Part shown: positions 1 to 8,600 of the stretch, in pieces
Layout of the letters: each line of letters begins with the position of its first letter
Numbering within the stretch: the stretch's first letter is position 1
Origin: an uncultured Lactobacillus sp.
GTDB taxonomy: Bacteria > Bacillota > Bacilli > Lactobacillales > Lactobacillaceae
Reading direction: 5' to 3'
NCBI RefSeq assembly: GCF_944327175.1
Contig: NZ_CALVGT010000002.1
Span: 1-64,000 of the forward strand
DNA length: 64,000 nucleotides
Program-made: the position numbers and the translations under genes
The notes under the pieces: generated by a model
The model's input: the letters and a program-made list of their open reading frames with translations, nothing else
Database searches by the model: none
What the model was told of the DNA's origin: nothing

Positions 1-84
1 CCCATGCCGAACACAGCAGTTAAGCTTCTTAACGCCGAAAGTAGTTGGTGGGAAACTGCCTGCGAGGATAGGAAGCTGCCGCGC
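1..84 (+). rRNA. rrf: 5S ribosomal RNA, 3' part
   Basis: The first bases match the conserved 5S core (CCGAACACAGCAGTTAAGC) and the strand ends in the usual GGAAGCTGCCGCGC 3' arm. The 5' part lies outside the window, so this is the end of an rRNA operon entering from the left. A terminator follows directly. Confidence 0.93.
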
Positions 85-90
85 GAGTCA

Positions 91-118
91 AGAGTCAGAC
101 GGAAGTCTGGCTCTTTTT
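91..118 (+). terminator. rRNA operon terminator
   Basis: A ten-base stem (AGAGTCAGAC pairing with GTCTGGCTCT) with a GGAA loop is followed by a T run. It lies a few bases after the 5S 3' end and should end the rRNA transcript. Confidence 0.85.
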
Positions 119-186
119 GTTTTCCATAGTAAAATAGGTAAGAGTAAAAATACTAAGAGTAGAAGCACAAGGAAAGATATATAGAC

Positions 187-1062
187 ATGGCCAGAATCGA
201 CAGAGAAAATAATCTGATTAGAATTAGTGCTTTTGATGATCCCAGACTGAAGCTATTTACGGACTACAATGAAGCCCAGCTATTTCATTATTATGAGCCA
301 GAAGTTGGTATTTTCATCGCTGAGAGCCCGAAAGTAATCGAGCGGGCAATTAGGGCTGGCTATGAGCCAATCGCCATGCTGGTGGAGGAGAAGGCCTTAG
401 AACGTGATTTAGCCGACTTCGACAGGGAGCTGGCCGTTAACCACGATCACTTACCCGCTTTCCCGATCTTTGTCGCCCAGTCTGACCTTTTGGGCCAGCT
501 GCCAGGCTATAATCTGCTGCGGGGTGCCATCTGTGCTTTTAGAAGAAAAAGGCGGCCAAGTCTGCGTGAATTTGCGACTGCCTTGCCCGAGCATGCCAGA
601 GTCGGTGTCTTAGAGAGCGTCGTTAATCCCACAAACGTTGGGGCCATTTTCCGCTCAGCGGCGGCTTTAGGCATGGACGGGGTCTTGATCACGACCGACT
701 CCAGTGACCCTTTATACCGGAGAAGCGGCCGGGTCAGCATGGGGACGGTCTTTCAAGTGCCGTGGACTTATCTGGATCAAAAACTTTGGCGGGAAAAAGG
801 CGTGGCTAGCCTGCAGGAGTTGGGATTTAAGACCGCGGCTATGGCTTTAAGAGACAATACAGTAGACATTGATGACCCGGTCTTAAAAGAAGCAGACCGC
901 CTGGCTGTCATTTTAGGTTCTGAAGGACCAGGCCTGTTGCCGCAAACAATCGCTGAGAGCGACTATACGATCAAGATTCCGATGGCTGAGGGGGTAGACT
1001 CTTTAAATGTTGCCGCCGCTAGTGCTTTAGCCTTTTGGGAAGTCAAAAAAGGACTGGATTAA
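187..1062 (+). CDS. SPOUT (TrmH-family) RNA 2'-O-methyltransferase
   Basis: Cytoplasmic RNA methylase of 291 residues that should transfer a methyl group from SAM to a ribose 2'-OH. The SpoU motifs are visible in order: NPTNVGAIFRSA (about residue 146), LGSEGPGL (about 242) and IPMAEGVDSLNVAAASA near the C-terminus, which form the knotted SAM site. The N-terminal half resembles the substrate-binding region of TrmH-type rRNA/tRNA methylases. The ATG lies after a purine-rich AAGGAAAGAT. It is a single gene between the rRNA terminator and a shared terminator with asnB. The target nucleotide cannot be read from the sequence. RlmB at 29725 is a separate paralogue. Confidence 0.88.
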   Translation: MARIDRENNLIRISAFDDPRLKLFTDYNEAQLFHYYEPEVGIFIAESPKVIERAIRAGYEPIAMLVEEKALERDLADFDRELAVNHDHLPAFPIFVAQSDLLGQLPGYNLLRGAICAFRRKRRPSLREFATALPEHARVGVLESVVNPTNVGAIFRSAAALGMDGVLITTDSSDPLYRRSGRVSMGTVFQVPWTYLDQKLWREKGVASLQELGFKTAAMALRDNTVDIDDPVLKEADRLAVILGSEGPGLLPQTIAESDYTIKIPMAEGVDSLNVAAASALAFWEVKKGLD

Positions 1063-1079
1063 GTTCCAGTCCTTTTTCT
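1044..1079. terminator. bidirectional terminator between the methyltransferase and asnB
   Basis: The stem AAAGGACTGGA/TCCAGTCCTTT overlaps the stop codon of the plus-strand methyltransferase and has A and T runs on its two sides, so it can serve both convergent genes. Confidence 0.8.
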
Positions 1080-1109
1080 TTGTGTCTTGTATCTTACTTT
1101 GATTTTGTC

Positions 1110-2702
1110 TTATTCGCCGCTAGCACCGTAGTTGCTTAATACCCGGGCACTTGGGTCAGTGACGCCTTCCAGGCTCTTCCAGCTTCTGTTTGGCATCCAG
1201 TAGTCCTTGATCCAGTCCGCCTTACCTGGATAAAATTCTTCAAAAATCTCCCGGTAAAGAAGGGATTCCTTGGTAAATGGCGTCCGGTATGGGTACTTTT
1301 CGCCTGCTTTAGCCAGGTCTTCATCGTTGTACTTGCTTTCAGCATATTCCTTAAGGTCATCAACCATGGAGTGGCCCACGGCATCACTGAAGGCCGCTTT
1401 TTCCCGCATGAGGATGTCCCGCGGCAGCCAGTCGCCTTCTTCAAAGGCCTTTCGGAGCAGGTACTTGCCCTTGTGGTAGTGGTTCATCTTCAGGTCTGGG
1501 TCAACGCTCATGACATAGTCGACAAATTCCCGGTCTGCAAATGGCACTCTGCCTTCCAGGGAGTTGGCGGAAATGCAGCGGTCTGGCCGCAGGACGTCGT
1601 ACATGTAGAGCTCTCTAAGCCGCTTAGCTGCTTCTTTTTGAAATTCTTCCGGGCTTGGAGCGAAATCAGTGTATTTGTAGCCAAAAAGCTCGTCAGAGCA
1701 TTCACCAGTCAAGATGACCTTCAAGTCGGTTGTTTCATGGATCTTCTTGCAGAGGATATACATCCCGATTGAAGCCCGGATGGTGGTGATGTCCCAAGTT
1801 TCCAAAGTATAGATGACTTCCCTTAAAACTCCCAGCACGTCTTCTATGGTCATGATGAATTCCGTGTGGTCGGTCCCTAGGTAGTCAGCCACTTCCCGGG
1901 CATACTTAAGGTCGATTGGGTTTTGGTTCATCCCGATGGCAAAAGTTCTGATCTTGGTATCTGGCTGCAGGCGGGCAGCGATAGAGCAGACCAGGGAGGA
2001 GTCCAGGCCGCCTGAAAGGAGGTAGCCGACCGGAGCGTCAGAAGCCAGGCGCTGGTCAACTGATTCAACCAGAAGGTCATGGATCTTGTGAGTCGCCGTC
2101 TCAAAATCGTCAGTACTCATCTTCGGGGTGAGGTCTGGTTCATGGTAGGCTACGATCTTTTCCCCGTCATAGTAGTGGCCAGGCAGGAAGGGATGGATTT
2201 CGCCGCAGAGGTCAAGCAGGTTCTTGCCAGTTGAGGCAAAAGCAATCCTGCCGTCTTTTTTGATAAAGCCGTAGAACATTGGCCGGATACCGATGATGTC
2301 TCTGGCCGCGTAAATCGTCTTTGAGAGGTGATCATAGAGGACAAAGGCAAATTCCCCATCCAGCATCTTAACCATCGTCTTAATCCCGTATTTGCGGTAG
2401 AGGGGGATCAAAACTTCGCAGTCACTGCTAGAAGTAAATTCGTAGTCGGTTTCCAGGTTCTTTTTCAGTTCCGGGTAGTTGTAGATTTCCCCGTTGCAGA
2501 CCAAGGTGCAGTCCAAGCTTTCAAAAGGTTGCATCCCGCTTTCCGTCAAGTCCATGATGGCCAGGCGGTTAAAGCCAAAAGTAACTTCCCGCTCATCAAA
2601 GACCCTGGTCATATCCGGTCCCCGGTCCTGGCACTTGGCCAGTGCTTCGTCAAAGATCTTTAAATCAAATTCTTTGGAGTCGATCGCTAAAAATCCGCAC
2701 AT
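1110..2702 (-). CDS. asnB: asparagine synthase (glutamine-hydrolysing)
   Basis: Converts aspartate, ATP and glutamine into asparagine. The frame stays open upstream to 2891, but the true start is the ATG at 2702, because it exposes Cys2 (MCGFLAI), the N-terminal nucleophile of class II glutamine amidotransferases. This gives 530 residues, normal for AsnB. The amidotransferase part carries CNGEIYN near residue 75; the synthetase part carries the PP-loop SGGLDSSL near residue 230 and GECSDELFGGY-like GECSDELFGY. The upstream extension would run through the T-box leader, which argues against it. The T-box implies induction when a cognate tRNA is uncharged. Confidence 0.94.
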   Translation of the reverse strand: MCGFLAIDSKEFDLKIFDEALAKCQDRGPDMTRVFDEREVTFGFNRLAIMDLTESGMQPFESLDCTLVCNGEIYNYPELKKNLETDYEFTSSSDCEVLIPLYRKYGIKTMVKMLDGEFAFVLYDHLSKTIYAARDIIGIRPMFYGFIKKDGRIAFASTGKNLLDLCGEIHPFLPGHYYDGEKIVAYHEPDLTPKMSTDDFETATHKIHDLLVESVDQRLASDAPVGYLLSGGLDSSLVCSIAARLQPDTKIRTFAIGMNQNPIDLKYAREVADYLGTDHTEFIMTIEDVLGVLREVIYTLETWDITTIRASIGMYILCKKIHETTDLKVILTGECSDELFGYKYTDFAPSPEEFQKEAAKRLRELYMYDVLRPDRCISANSLEGRVPFADREFVDYVMSVDPDLKMNHYHKGKYLLRKAFEEGDWLPRDILMREKAAFSDAVGHSMVDDLKEYAESKYNDEDLAKAGEKYPYRTPFTKESLLYREIFEEFYPGKADWIKDYWMPNRSWKSLEGVTDPSARVLSNYGASGE

Positions 2703-2774
2703 GTTTGCTGCCTCTTTCTTTTTAAGCAAAAAATAATTTAAGTGACTGAAAAATGCTAGTTTATGAAAAAGGGG

Positions 2775-3050
2775 GCGCCAAGCAAAGAAAAAGCCCTTCG
2801 CTCCCCGGTAAGGGACGAAAGGCTTTGTTCCGCGGTACCACCCAAATTGCTCTGATAATAGAGCCTGCTTTTTGGGCACAAAGATGCTCATCCGGCGGTA
2901 ACGGACCAGAACCGGCCAAGCCTACAGGAGCTAAGTCTTTCGGTTGGCAGCTGAAAAAGTGTTTTTCAAGGGGGGCAGAGCCTGCTAAATTTCCACTCTC
3001 ATCAGCTCACTGAAGGTTGTCCGCCTTTACTCGTCTTTTTATGGCTTTTT
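2775..3050 (-). promoter_or_regulatory. T-box riboswitch leader of asnB
   Basis: On the minus strand the conserved T-box antiterminator sequence AATTTGGGTGGTACCGCGG is at 2848-2830. A terminator hairpin follows (arms near 2825-2816 and 2801-2790) with a T run before asnB. Upstream, the bases of a long stem I pair (GGCGG/CCGCC and CGGAC/GTCCG). T-box leaders read uncharged tRNA. I could not place the specifier codon with certainty; Asn or Asp is expected from the gene. Confidence 0.92.
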
Positions 3051-3169
3051 TTAATTTAGAACTATTGTAATCATGATGAGAAATAAATCAAGACTAAATA
3101 AAAATGAATTTAAAAAGAAAAGTGGAGAAGGCTTTTCAATAAAGCTTTTGATTTTTTCGCTGAAAAGTG

Positions 3170-3197
3170 TTGACATTTTCCCTAAGCCCTGTAAAAT
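3170..3197 (+). promoter_or_regulatory. promoter of the tRNA cluster
   Basis: TTGACA (3170-3175) and TAAAAT (3192-3197) with a 16-base spacer lie about 35 bases before the first tRNA. The strong -35 box suits a stable-RNA promoter. Confidence 0.75.
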
Positions 3198-3232
3198 ATT
3201 AATTGTTGCGTCGCCGAGGCGCGACAGAAAAT

Positions 3233-3305
3233 TCCGCCTTAGCTCAGTTGGTAGAGCGCTTGACTGTTAATCAGGATGTCGTCAGTTCGAGTCTGACAGG
3301 CGGAG
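3233..3305 (+). tRNA. tRNA-Asn (GTT)
   Basis: Acceptor arms TCCGCCT and AGGCGGA pair, the anticodon loop reads CTGTTAA (GTT), and the T-arm GTTCGAGTC is present. First of seven tRNAs; the CCA end is not encoded. Confidence 0.97.
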
Positions 3306-3308
3306 TAT

Positions 3309-3382
3309 CGGGAAGTGGCTCAGTTTGGTAGAGCACCTGGTTTGGGACCAGGGGGTCGCAGGTTCAAATCCTGTCTTCCCGA
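3309..3382 (+). tRNA. tRNA-Pro (TGG)
   Basis: Acceptor arms CGGGAAG and CTTCCCG pair, and the anticodon loop reads TTTGGGA (TGG). It starts three bases after tRNA-Asn. CCA is not encoded. Confidence 0.97.
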
Positions 3383-3395
3383 TCAAACGAAAGAT

Positions 3396-3467
3396 GCGGA
3401 AGTAGTTCAGTGGTAGAACATCACCTTGCCATGGTGGGGGTCGCGGGTTCGAATCCCGTCTTCCGCT
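3396..3467 (+). tRNA. tRNA-Gly (GCC)
   Basis: Acceptor arms GCGGAAG and CTTCCGC pair, the anticodon loop reads TTGCCAT (GCC), and the T-loop GGTTCGAATCC is canonical. Confidence 0.97.
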
Positions 3468-3497
3468 TAGTATCAAGAGATGCTTAATTGAATAGAT

Positions 3498-3571
3498 GCA
3501 CCCATAGCGCAACTGGATAGAGTGTCTGACTACGAATCAGAAGGTTGTAGGTTCAAGTCCTACTGGGTGCA
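3498..3571 (+). tRNA. tRNA-Arg (ACG)
   Basis: Acceptor arms GCACCCA and TGGGTGC pair, and the anticodon loop reads CTACGAA (ACG). The A at the wobble position is the expected substrate of TadA, whose gene is at 50685. Confidence 0.97.
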
Positions 3572-3573
3572 TT

Positions 3574-3646
3574 GGAGGATTAGCTCAGCTGGGAGAGCAT
3601 CTGCCTTACAAGCAGAGGGTCACAGGTTCGAGCCCTGTATCCTCCA
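3574..3646 (+). tRNA. tRNA-Val (TAC)
   Basis: Acceptor arms GGAGGAT and ATCCTCC pair, and the anticodon loop reads CTTACAA (TAC). It starts two bases after tRNA-Arg. Confidence 0.97.
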
Positions 3647-3649
3647 TCT

Positions 3650-3721
3650 GGCCCGTTGGTCAAGTGGTTAAGACACCGCCCTTTCACGGCGGTAACATGG
3701 GTTCAAATCCCGTACGGGTCA
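3650..3721 (+). tRNA. tRNA-Glu (TTC)
   Basis: Acceptor arms GGCCCGT and ACGGGTC pair (one G-T), and the anticodon loop reads CTTTCAC (TTC). This tRNA also feeds GltX (22401). Confidence 0.97.
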
Positions 3722-3747
3722 TTGCCGGAAGGCAAAACAGAATATTT

Positions 3748-3821
3748 GGTCCATTGGAGCAGTGGTCTATCTCGCCTCCCTGTCACGGAGGAGATCGCGG
3801 GTTCAAATCCCGCATGGACCG
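3748..3821 (+). tRNA. tRNA-Asp (GTC)
   Basis: Acceptor arms GGTCCAT and ATGGACC pair, and the anticodon loop reads CTGTCAC (GTC). Last tRNA of the cluster. Confidence 0.97.
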
Positions 3822-3828
3822 TCACTGA

Positions 3829-3857
3829 GAAGCAGGTAGATACCTGCTTCTTTTTTG
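3829..3857 (+). terminator. tRNA cluster terminator
   Basis: The stem AGAAGCAGGTA/TACCTGCTTCT with a tiny loop and a T run follows tRNA-Asp. Confidence 0.85.
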
Positions 3858-3975
3858 TCTTTGCATTTATTTTTTCTTTCTGGCTTATTCTGTTCTTTCT
3901 AAATTTCCTTAGCCACTTATTTTACTTTAGAAAGAAGCTATTTTCTTTTTGCGAAGTGCTTGTTATTTCGTTTTT

Positions 3976-4000
3976 AGTGTACTAGAATAAATAGTACAGT
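3976..4000 (+). promoter_or_regulatory. probable operator of the first GntR-ABC module
   Basis: A perfect inverted repeat GTACTA-N7-TAGTAC (3979-3997), extending imperfectly to AGTGTACTA/TAGTACAGT, overlaps a TAGAAT-like -10 region about 30 bases before the regulator start. YtrA-type GntR repressors bind such palindromes in front of their own operons; its use here is inferred. Confidence 0.6.
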
Positions 4001-4026
4001 ATAGACAGCTAGAAAGGAGTGAGCTA

Positions 4027-4401
4027 GTGGACTTTATTGACTATTTGGACAGCCGGCCGATTTACCAGCAGATCGCGGACAGGTACAAGCAGCTGATTCT
4101 GACCGGAGTCATGCTGCCAGATGAGCAGCTGCCGTCAGTGCGGAAGTTGGCCATGGAATTGTCGACTAACCCTAATACAGTGCAGAAGGCATACGCCGCG
4201 CTGGAACGGGAAGGATACGTATACAGCGTCAAAGGCCGGGGGAATTTCGTCCGGGCCAATGAAACGCTAAAGAGCAAGCAAAAAGAAGAGCTGAAAGGGA
4301 AAATGATTGATTTAATTAAGGAGATTCAAGCTGTGGGCCTGGATCCGCAGGAATTGTTTACTGAAGCCATGGAGGAGGCGGTAGAAGATGATCGAGATTG
4401 A
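4027..4401 (+). CDS. GntR/YtrA-family transcription regulator
   Basis: A 124-residue regulator with an N-terminal winged helix-turn-helix (PIYQQIADRYKQLILTG; LPSVRKLAMELSTNPNTVQKAY; GYVYSVKGRGNFV) and only a short helical C-terminal tail, the layout of the YtrA subfamily that controls adjacent ABC exporters. The start is GTG with AGAAAGGAG upstream. It overlaps the ATPase gene by 14 bases, so the two are translationally linked. It is expected to repress its own operon through the palindrome at 3979-3997. The effector is unknown; in YtrA systems it is usually cell-wall-active antibiotics. Confidence 0.88.
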   Translation: MDFIDYLDSRPIYQQIADRYKQLILTGVMLPDEQLPSVRKLAMELSTNPNTVQKAYAALEREGYVYSVKGRGNFVRANETLKSKQKEELKGKMIDLIKEIQAVGLDPQELFTEAMEEAVEDDRD

Positions 4402-5293
4402 TGCACTAAAGAAGGATTATGGGCAGACAGAGGCCATTAAGAGCCTTAACCTGACCATTGAAGAAGACCGGGTCTTTGGCTTGATCGGGACCAACGGGGC
4501 CGGCAAGAGCACCCTCTTGCGGATGATCGCTGGCATCCTGCGGCCGACTTCTGGCTATATCACTATTGACGGGTTGCCAGTTTATGACAATCCTGCCGCA
4601 AAGAAAAAGTTTTGCTTCATTCCAGATGACCCCTACTTCTTCCAAAATGCCACGGCGGAGTCTATGGCCAGAGATTACGCGGCGGTTTACCAGAACTTTG
4701 ACCAAGAACGTTTTGCCAGACTGCTGGCGGACTTTCGCTTAGAGCCTAAACGCCGTATACACGACTATTCTAAGGGCATGAAGCGGCAATTGGCGATCCT
4801 GCTAGGATTATGTACTAACACCAAGTACCTGCTCTTAGACGAAGTTTTTGACGGCTTAGACCCGGTTATGCGGCAGAGCATGAAGAGCCTTTTCGCCGAA
4901 GACATGGACCGGCGGCAATTGACTCCAATCATTGCCTCGCACAACTTACGGGAATTGGAAGATATTTGTGACCACATCGGTTTCCTGCACAGCGGCGGTC
5001 TGCTTTTATCAGAAGACCTGGCCGACATGAAACTGGAAATCCAGAAGCTGCAGTGCGTCTTTAAAGACGACCGGGACATGGAGGAAGTCCTGGGCAAGCT
5101 GAAGCTGGTTGACCACAGCAGCCGGGGCCGCCTGCACACTTTGGTCGTGCGGGGGAGCCGGAGCGAAGTCGAAGCGGTCTTTGACCATGTGCCGATGACC
5201 TTCTTCGAAATCCTGCCGTTGACCTTGGAAGAAATCTTTATTGCAGAAGCGGAGGCAGTTGGCTATGACACGCGCAAACTTATCCTTAAATAA
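4388..5293 (+). CDS. ABC transporter ATP-binding protein
   Basis: A 301-residue ATPase of a drug or peptide exporter. Walker A GTNGAGKST is near residue 34, and a signature of the YSKGMKRQL type is near 126, followed by the Walker B region YLLLDEVFDGLD and a switch histidine (ASHNLRELED). Instead of LSGGQ it has YSKGM, as in YtrB/BcrA-like exporters. The C-terminal 80 residues form an accessory domain. It is co-translated with the regulator upstream and the permease downstream, whose start lies inside this gene. The substrate is not known. Confidence 0.88.
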   Translation: MIEIDALKKDYGQTEAIKSLNLTIEEDRVFGLIGTNGAGKSTLLRMIAGILRPTSGYITIDGLPVYDNPAAKKKFCFIPDDPYFFQNATAESMARDYAAVYQNFDQERFARLLADFRLEPKRRIHDYSKGMKRQLAILLGLCTNTKYLLLDEVFDGLDPVMRQSMKSLFAEDMDRRQLTPIIASHNLRELEDICDHIGFLHSGGLLLSEDLADMKLEIQKLQCVFKDDRDMEEVLGKLKLVDHSSRGRLHTLVVRGSRSEVEAVFDHVPMTFFEILPLTLEEIFIAEAEAVGYDTRKLILK

Positions 5294-7043
5294 ATACGGT
5301 CTGCCGCAAAAAGAAATCCTGCGGCACCGGAAAGTACCCGTAGTCTTGGCGATCTTGATCATGGCCATGTTCTATATCATCGGGCCGGTTCTGGTTTTGA
5401 TCAGCAACAAGGGTGTTGAGACAGCTTCCTTGCTGCATGACGCCCGGACATATTATATTTTTCAAAATACGAGCATGTCGGCTGCGCTGGCCGGGATCTT
5501 CGGCATCTACCTGGCCTTTGAAGGCTTCCGCTTCTTGCACGTGCCGCGGCAAGTGGACTATTACGAGAGCCAGCCGGTCAGCCGCAAGACCCGCTTCATC
5601 GGAATTACGGTCAACAGCTTGCTTATTTATAGCTTGCTTTACTTACTCTTTTTCCTGGCCGGAATGCTGATCTTGGCTACAGGCGGGGCTAATTTCCTGG
5701 CTGACGGTGAGGTCTGGCGGGGCTTTCTGGCTGACCTCTTTGCCTTTTCAGCTTGGTACGCTATCGCCTCTTTGAGCATGATGGTCACAGGGAATACCTT
5801 TGTGGCTGGCTTAGCCACAATCTTCTTCTCCTGCTTTGAATTTGGCTTGATTTTTCTGGATTCAATCTTCTATTCCACCTTGGCAACTACGGCTGGCTAT
5901 GACAATCATGATTGGTTAGCATACACCAATCCTTCAACTCAGGTTTATAACTCGAATCACTGGCTGGGGATCGGGATTAACCTGCTTTGGACCGTGCTTT
6001 ACCTGGCCTTAGCCTACTGGGCTTACCAGAAACGGGCTAATGAAAAGGCAGGCAGAGCTGTGGCTTTTGCCTGGATTGAACAGGTGGTTAAGATCATCGT
6101 GGTTGTCTACTTCGCGGCAATTGGCGGGATCATTGGCTACACAATGATCGGCTTAAACTTTGCTTGCGGCATTATTGGTGCCCTCATAATTGGTTTAATA
6201 ACTGCCAGCTTGATGGAAATTATCTTCAAGTTTGACCTGGTTGCCTGGAAGCACAACTTTGTCCAAAGTCTGCTGTTAACCGTGGCCGGTTTAGCAATTT
6301 TTGCCGGCATGGTTTGGGGAGCCAAGCGCTACGATGATTGGCTGCCTGCAAGCAAGCAAGTAGCCAGTGTGGCAATTTCACAGGATGACGGCATCTATAC
6401 CAACTATTACATGGGCAAAAAATCGGCCAAAGGTGACGCCAGCGATTATGCCGCGAAATACATGTATTTACCGGTAAACAGTGACTTCGTAAATCTGGTC
6501 AAAGCCGGCAGCAAATTTACCCAGAACCGGTCTCATGAACGGGAAGATTCAGTCCATATGCGCTTTGTCTTCAGAATGAAGAATGGCCGCGTCAAGACCA
6601 GGGTCTATGATGTGGATAGAAAGACCCTGAAGAAATACTTTGAACCAATCAGCAAGACCAAGGCTTACAAGCAGGCTTACTTCCAGATCTACCACGACCA
6701 GATGATTATGGATAATCTGGATAGCATGTCCTTTGCCTACACAAATGGCAAGGAAACGATCAAGCGCCAGGACAGCCAGCTTTACAAGGACTTCCGGGCA
6801 GCCTACAAGCAAGACTTAGCCAAGTGGGACTACCAGCAGGCCAGCCTGCAGAAGCCGATTGGCCAAGTCGCGGTTTCCTGGACGCGGGCAAATGGCAAGC
6901 GGGCCAAGATCTACTATCCGGTTTACAGCAATTACAGCCAGACGATTGTTTTCTTAAAGAAAAACAAATTGTATTCCGCAAAGAAAGTTAAATTGGAGTA
7001 TCAACAGCCCTTAGATTTTTATCTTGAAGATCAATTCGGTTAA
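5265..7043 (+). CDS. ABC exporter permease with large C-terminal soluble domain
   Basis: Membrane partner of the upstream ATPase. I place the start at 5265 (MTRANLSL) because GGAGG lies 8 bases before it; the frame is open to 5241. Of 592 residues, roughly the first 360 hold about eight hydrophobic segments, and the motif DYYESQPVSRKTRF after the second segment is typical of bacitracin/YtrC-like permeases. The last 230 residues are polar, rich in Tyr, Lys and Asp, and probably lie outside the membrane. The gene overlaps the ATPase by 29 bases. Substrate unknown; defence against envelope stress is an inference from the family. Confidence 0.82.
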   Translation: MTRANLSLNKYGLPQKEILRHRKVPVVLAILIMAMFYIIGPVLVLISNKGVETASLLHDARTYYIFQNTSMSAALAGIFGIYLAFEGFRFLHVPRQVDYYESQPVSRKTRFIGITVNSLLIYSLLYLLFFLAGMLILATGGANFLADGEVWRGFLADLFAFSAWYAIASLSMMVTGNTFVAGLATIFFSCFEFGLIFLDSIFYSTLATTAGYDNHDWLAYTNPSTQVYNSNHWLGIGINLLWTVLYLALAYWAYQKRANEKAGRAVAFAWIEQVVKIIVVVYFAAIGGIIGYTMIGLNFACGIIGALIIGLITASLMEIIFKFDLVAWKHNFVQSLLLTVAGLAIFAGMVWGAKRYDDWLPASKQVASVAISQDDGIYTNYYMGKKSAKGDASDYAAKYMYLPVNSDFVNLVKAGSKFTQNRSHEREDSVHMRFVFRMKNGRVKTRVYDVDRKTLKKYFEPISKTKAYKQAYFQIYHDQMIMDNLDSMSFAYTNGKETIKRQDSQLYKDFRAAYKQDLAKWDYQQASLQKPIGQVAVSWTRANGKRAKIYYPVYSNYSQTIVFLKKNKLYSAKKVKLEYQQPLDFYLEDQFG

Positions 7044-7159
7044 AGGGCGAAAATCAGCATAATTTGCTTAATAACTTTACTTTTCCGGCTATTTCCTCTA
7101 TTATTAAAATATTAAAACAATTATAAGATTAATGTTGCTTTAATTATTTAGGAGGACAG

Positions 7160-8548
7160 ATGGCGAAAAAACACGAAAACGCGGACGGAACGCTCCGGTC
7201 CTTATCGAACCGGCACGTACAGATGATTGCCATCGGGGGCACGATCGGGACAGGTCTTTTCTTAGGGACCGGCAGCACGATCTCGGCCACCGGACCGTCA
7301 GTCATTTTGATTTATGCATTCATGGGGGTCTTTTTCTTCTTCATGCTGCGGGCATTGGGAGAAATGTTTTACTCAGACCCCAACCACCATACCTTCGTCT
7401 CATTTATTACTAAATACCTGGGGCCAGCAGCCGGCAACTTCGCCGGCTGGTCCTACTGGATCGGCCTGCTCTTTGCCTGTATGGCTGAACTTACAGCAGT
7501 CGGGACCTACTTCCAGTACTGGTTCCCGCACGCGCCTCTTTGGCTGGTTGAGCTGATCTTCCTAGGAGCCTTGACCCTGCTGAACTTGACGGCAGCCCGC
7601 CTCTTTGGGGAAACGGAATTCTGGTTTGCCATGATCAAGATCATTGCTATCATCTCCATGATCTTGACCGGGATCTTCCTGGTGGCAACCCATGCTAAAA
7701 CCCCAGTTGGCTATGCTTCTTTGGCCAACCTGACCAAGAACTTCAAGCTGGCGCCAAATGGCACTTATGCCTTCTTTACCGCCTTCCCAATGGTCTTCTT
7801 CTCTTTTGCCGGGATTGAATTCGTGACCATCACGATTGGGGAAGCTGAAGATCCCCACCAGGTGATCAAGAAGGCAGTCAACGAGACTTTGTTGCGAATC
7901 TTGATCTTTTACATCGGGACTTTAACTGTGATCATGTGCGTGGTTCCCTGGCGGTCAGTGTCTGCCTCCAGCAGTCCTTTCGTCCAGGTCTTCCAGTTAG
8001 CTGGCTTCACTACCGCGGCTTCAGTTCTGAACTTCGTGGTTTTGACCAGCGCGGCTTCAGCCTTGAATTCAACCATCTTCTCAGCTGGCCGGCACTTCTT
8101 CCAATTAGCGCAAGAAGCTAGCCAGGGCAGCTGGCTGAAGGAAAAATTTGCCAAGATTGCGCCAAATGGGGTACCGGCAAGAGGAATCGGGATCTCAGTT
8201 TTATTCGCCCTGATCGCGCCGATCCTCAGCTTCTCTAACACGGCAATTGAGGCCTTCAGCATGGTTGCCGGGGCAACCAGTGACATCTTCATCCTGGTTT
8301 ACGTCCTGGCCCTGCTGGCCCACCGGAAGTACCGCAAGTCCAGTGACTTTATGGAAGACGGCTTCAAGATGCCTTTTTACCAGGTAACCAGTCCATTGAC
8401 GATTGCCTTCTTCCTGATCATCTTCTTCAGCCTCTTCTTCGTCAAGGCGGATATCTTCGGCGCCAGCCTGGCTACGGCCTGGGTCCTCTTCTTCGGCAGT
8501 TTCTGCTACTTCCACCAGCGGGCCAAGGACAAGCGGGCCGATAACTAA
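7160..8548 (+). CDS. amino-acid permease (APC superfamily)
   Basis: A 462-residue integral membrane transporter with about twelve hydrophobic segments. The first carries IGGTIGTGLFLGTG, the amino-acid binding signature of the AAT/APC family, and the conserved GEAEDPHQVIKKAVNET loop follows segment 6. The ATG has GGAGGACAG just upstream. It is a single gene with its own terminator; the A/T-rich 110 bases after the ABC permease can hold its promoter. It imports an amino acid with protons; which one cannot be told. Confidence 0.9.
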   Translation: MAKKHENADGTLRSLSNRHVQMIAIGGTIGTGLFLGTGSTISATGPSVILIYAFMGVFFFFMLRALGEMFYSDPNHHTFVSFITKYLGPAAGNFAGWSYWIGLLFACMAELTAVGTYFQYWFPHAPLWLVELIFLGALTLLNLTAARLFGETEFWFAMIKIIAIISMILTGIFLVATHAKTPVGYASLANLTKNFKLAPNGTYAFFTAFPMVFFSFAGIEFVTITIGEAEDPHQVIKKAVNETLLRILIFYIGTLTVIMCVVPWRSVSASSSPFVQVFQLAGFTTAASVLNFVVLTSAASALNSTIFSAGRHFFQLAQEASQGSWLKEKFAKIAPNGVPARGIGISVLFALIAPILSFSNTAIEAFSMVAGATSDIFILVYVLALLAHRKYRKSSDFMEDGFKMPFYQVTSPLTIAFFLIIFFSLFFVKADIFGASLATAWVLFFGSFCYFHQRAKDKRADN

Positions 8549-8564
8549 AATTGAATTGAACAGA

Positions 8565-8600
8565 TTGTACAGTCATGACGGAAGTCATGGCTGTTTTTTG
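8565..8600 (+). terminator. terminator of the amino-acid permease gene
   Basis: The stem ACAGTCATGAC/GTCATGGCTGT with a GGAA loop and a T run, 20 bases after the stop codon. Confidence 0.82.

Noticed and set aside
2703..2891. N-terminal extension of asnB in the same frame
   Set aside because: It would run through the T-box terminator hairpin and bury Cys2, which must be the first residue after Met removal.
3073..3270. 65-codon frame before and into tRNA-Asn
   Set aside because: Runs over the tRNA promoter and into the tRNA gene; not coding.
3656..3985. 109-codon frame across tRNA-Glu and tRNA-Asp
   Set aside because: It translates tRNA genes and a terminator; no ribosome site.
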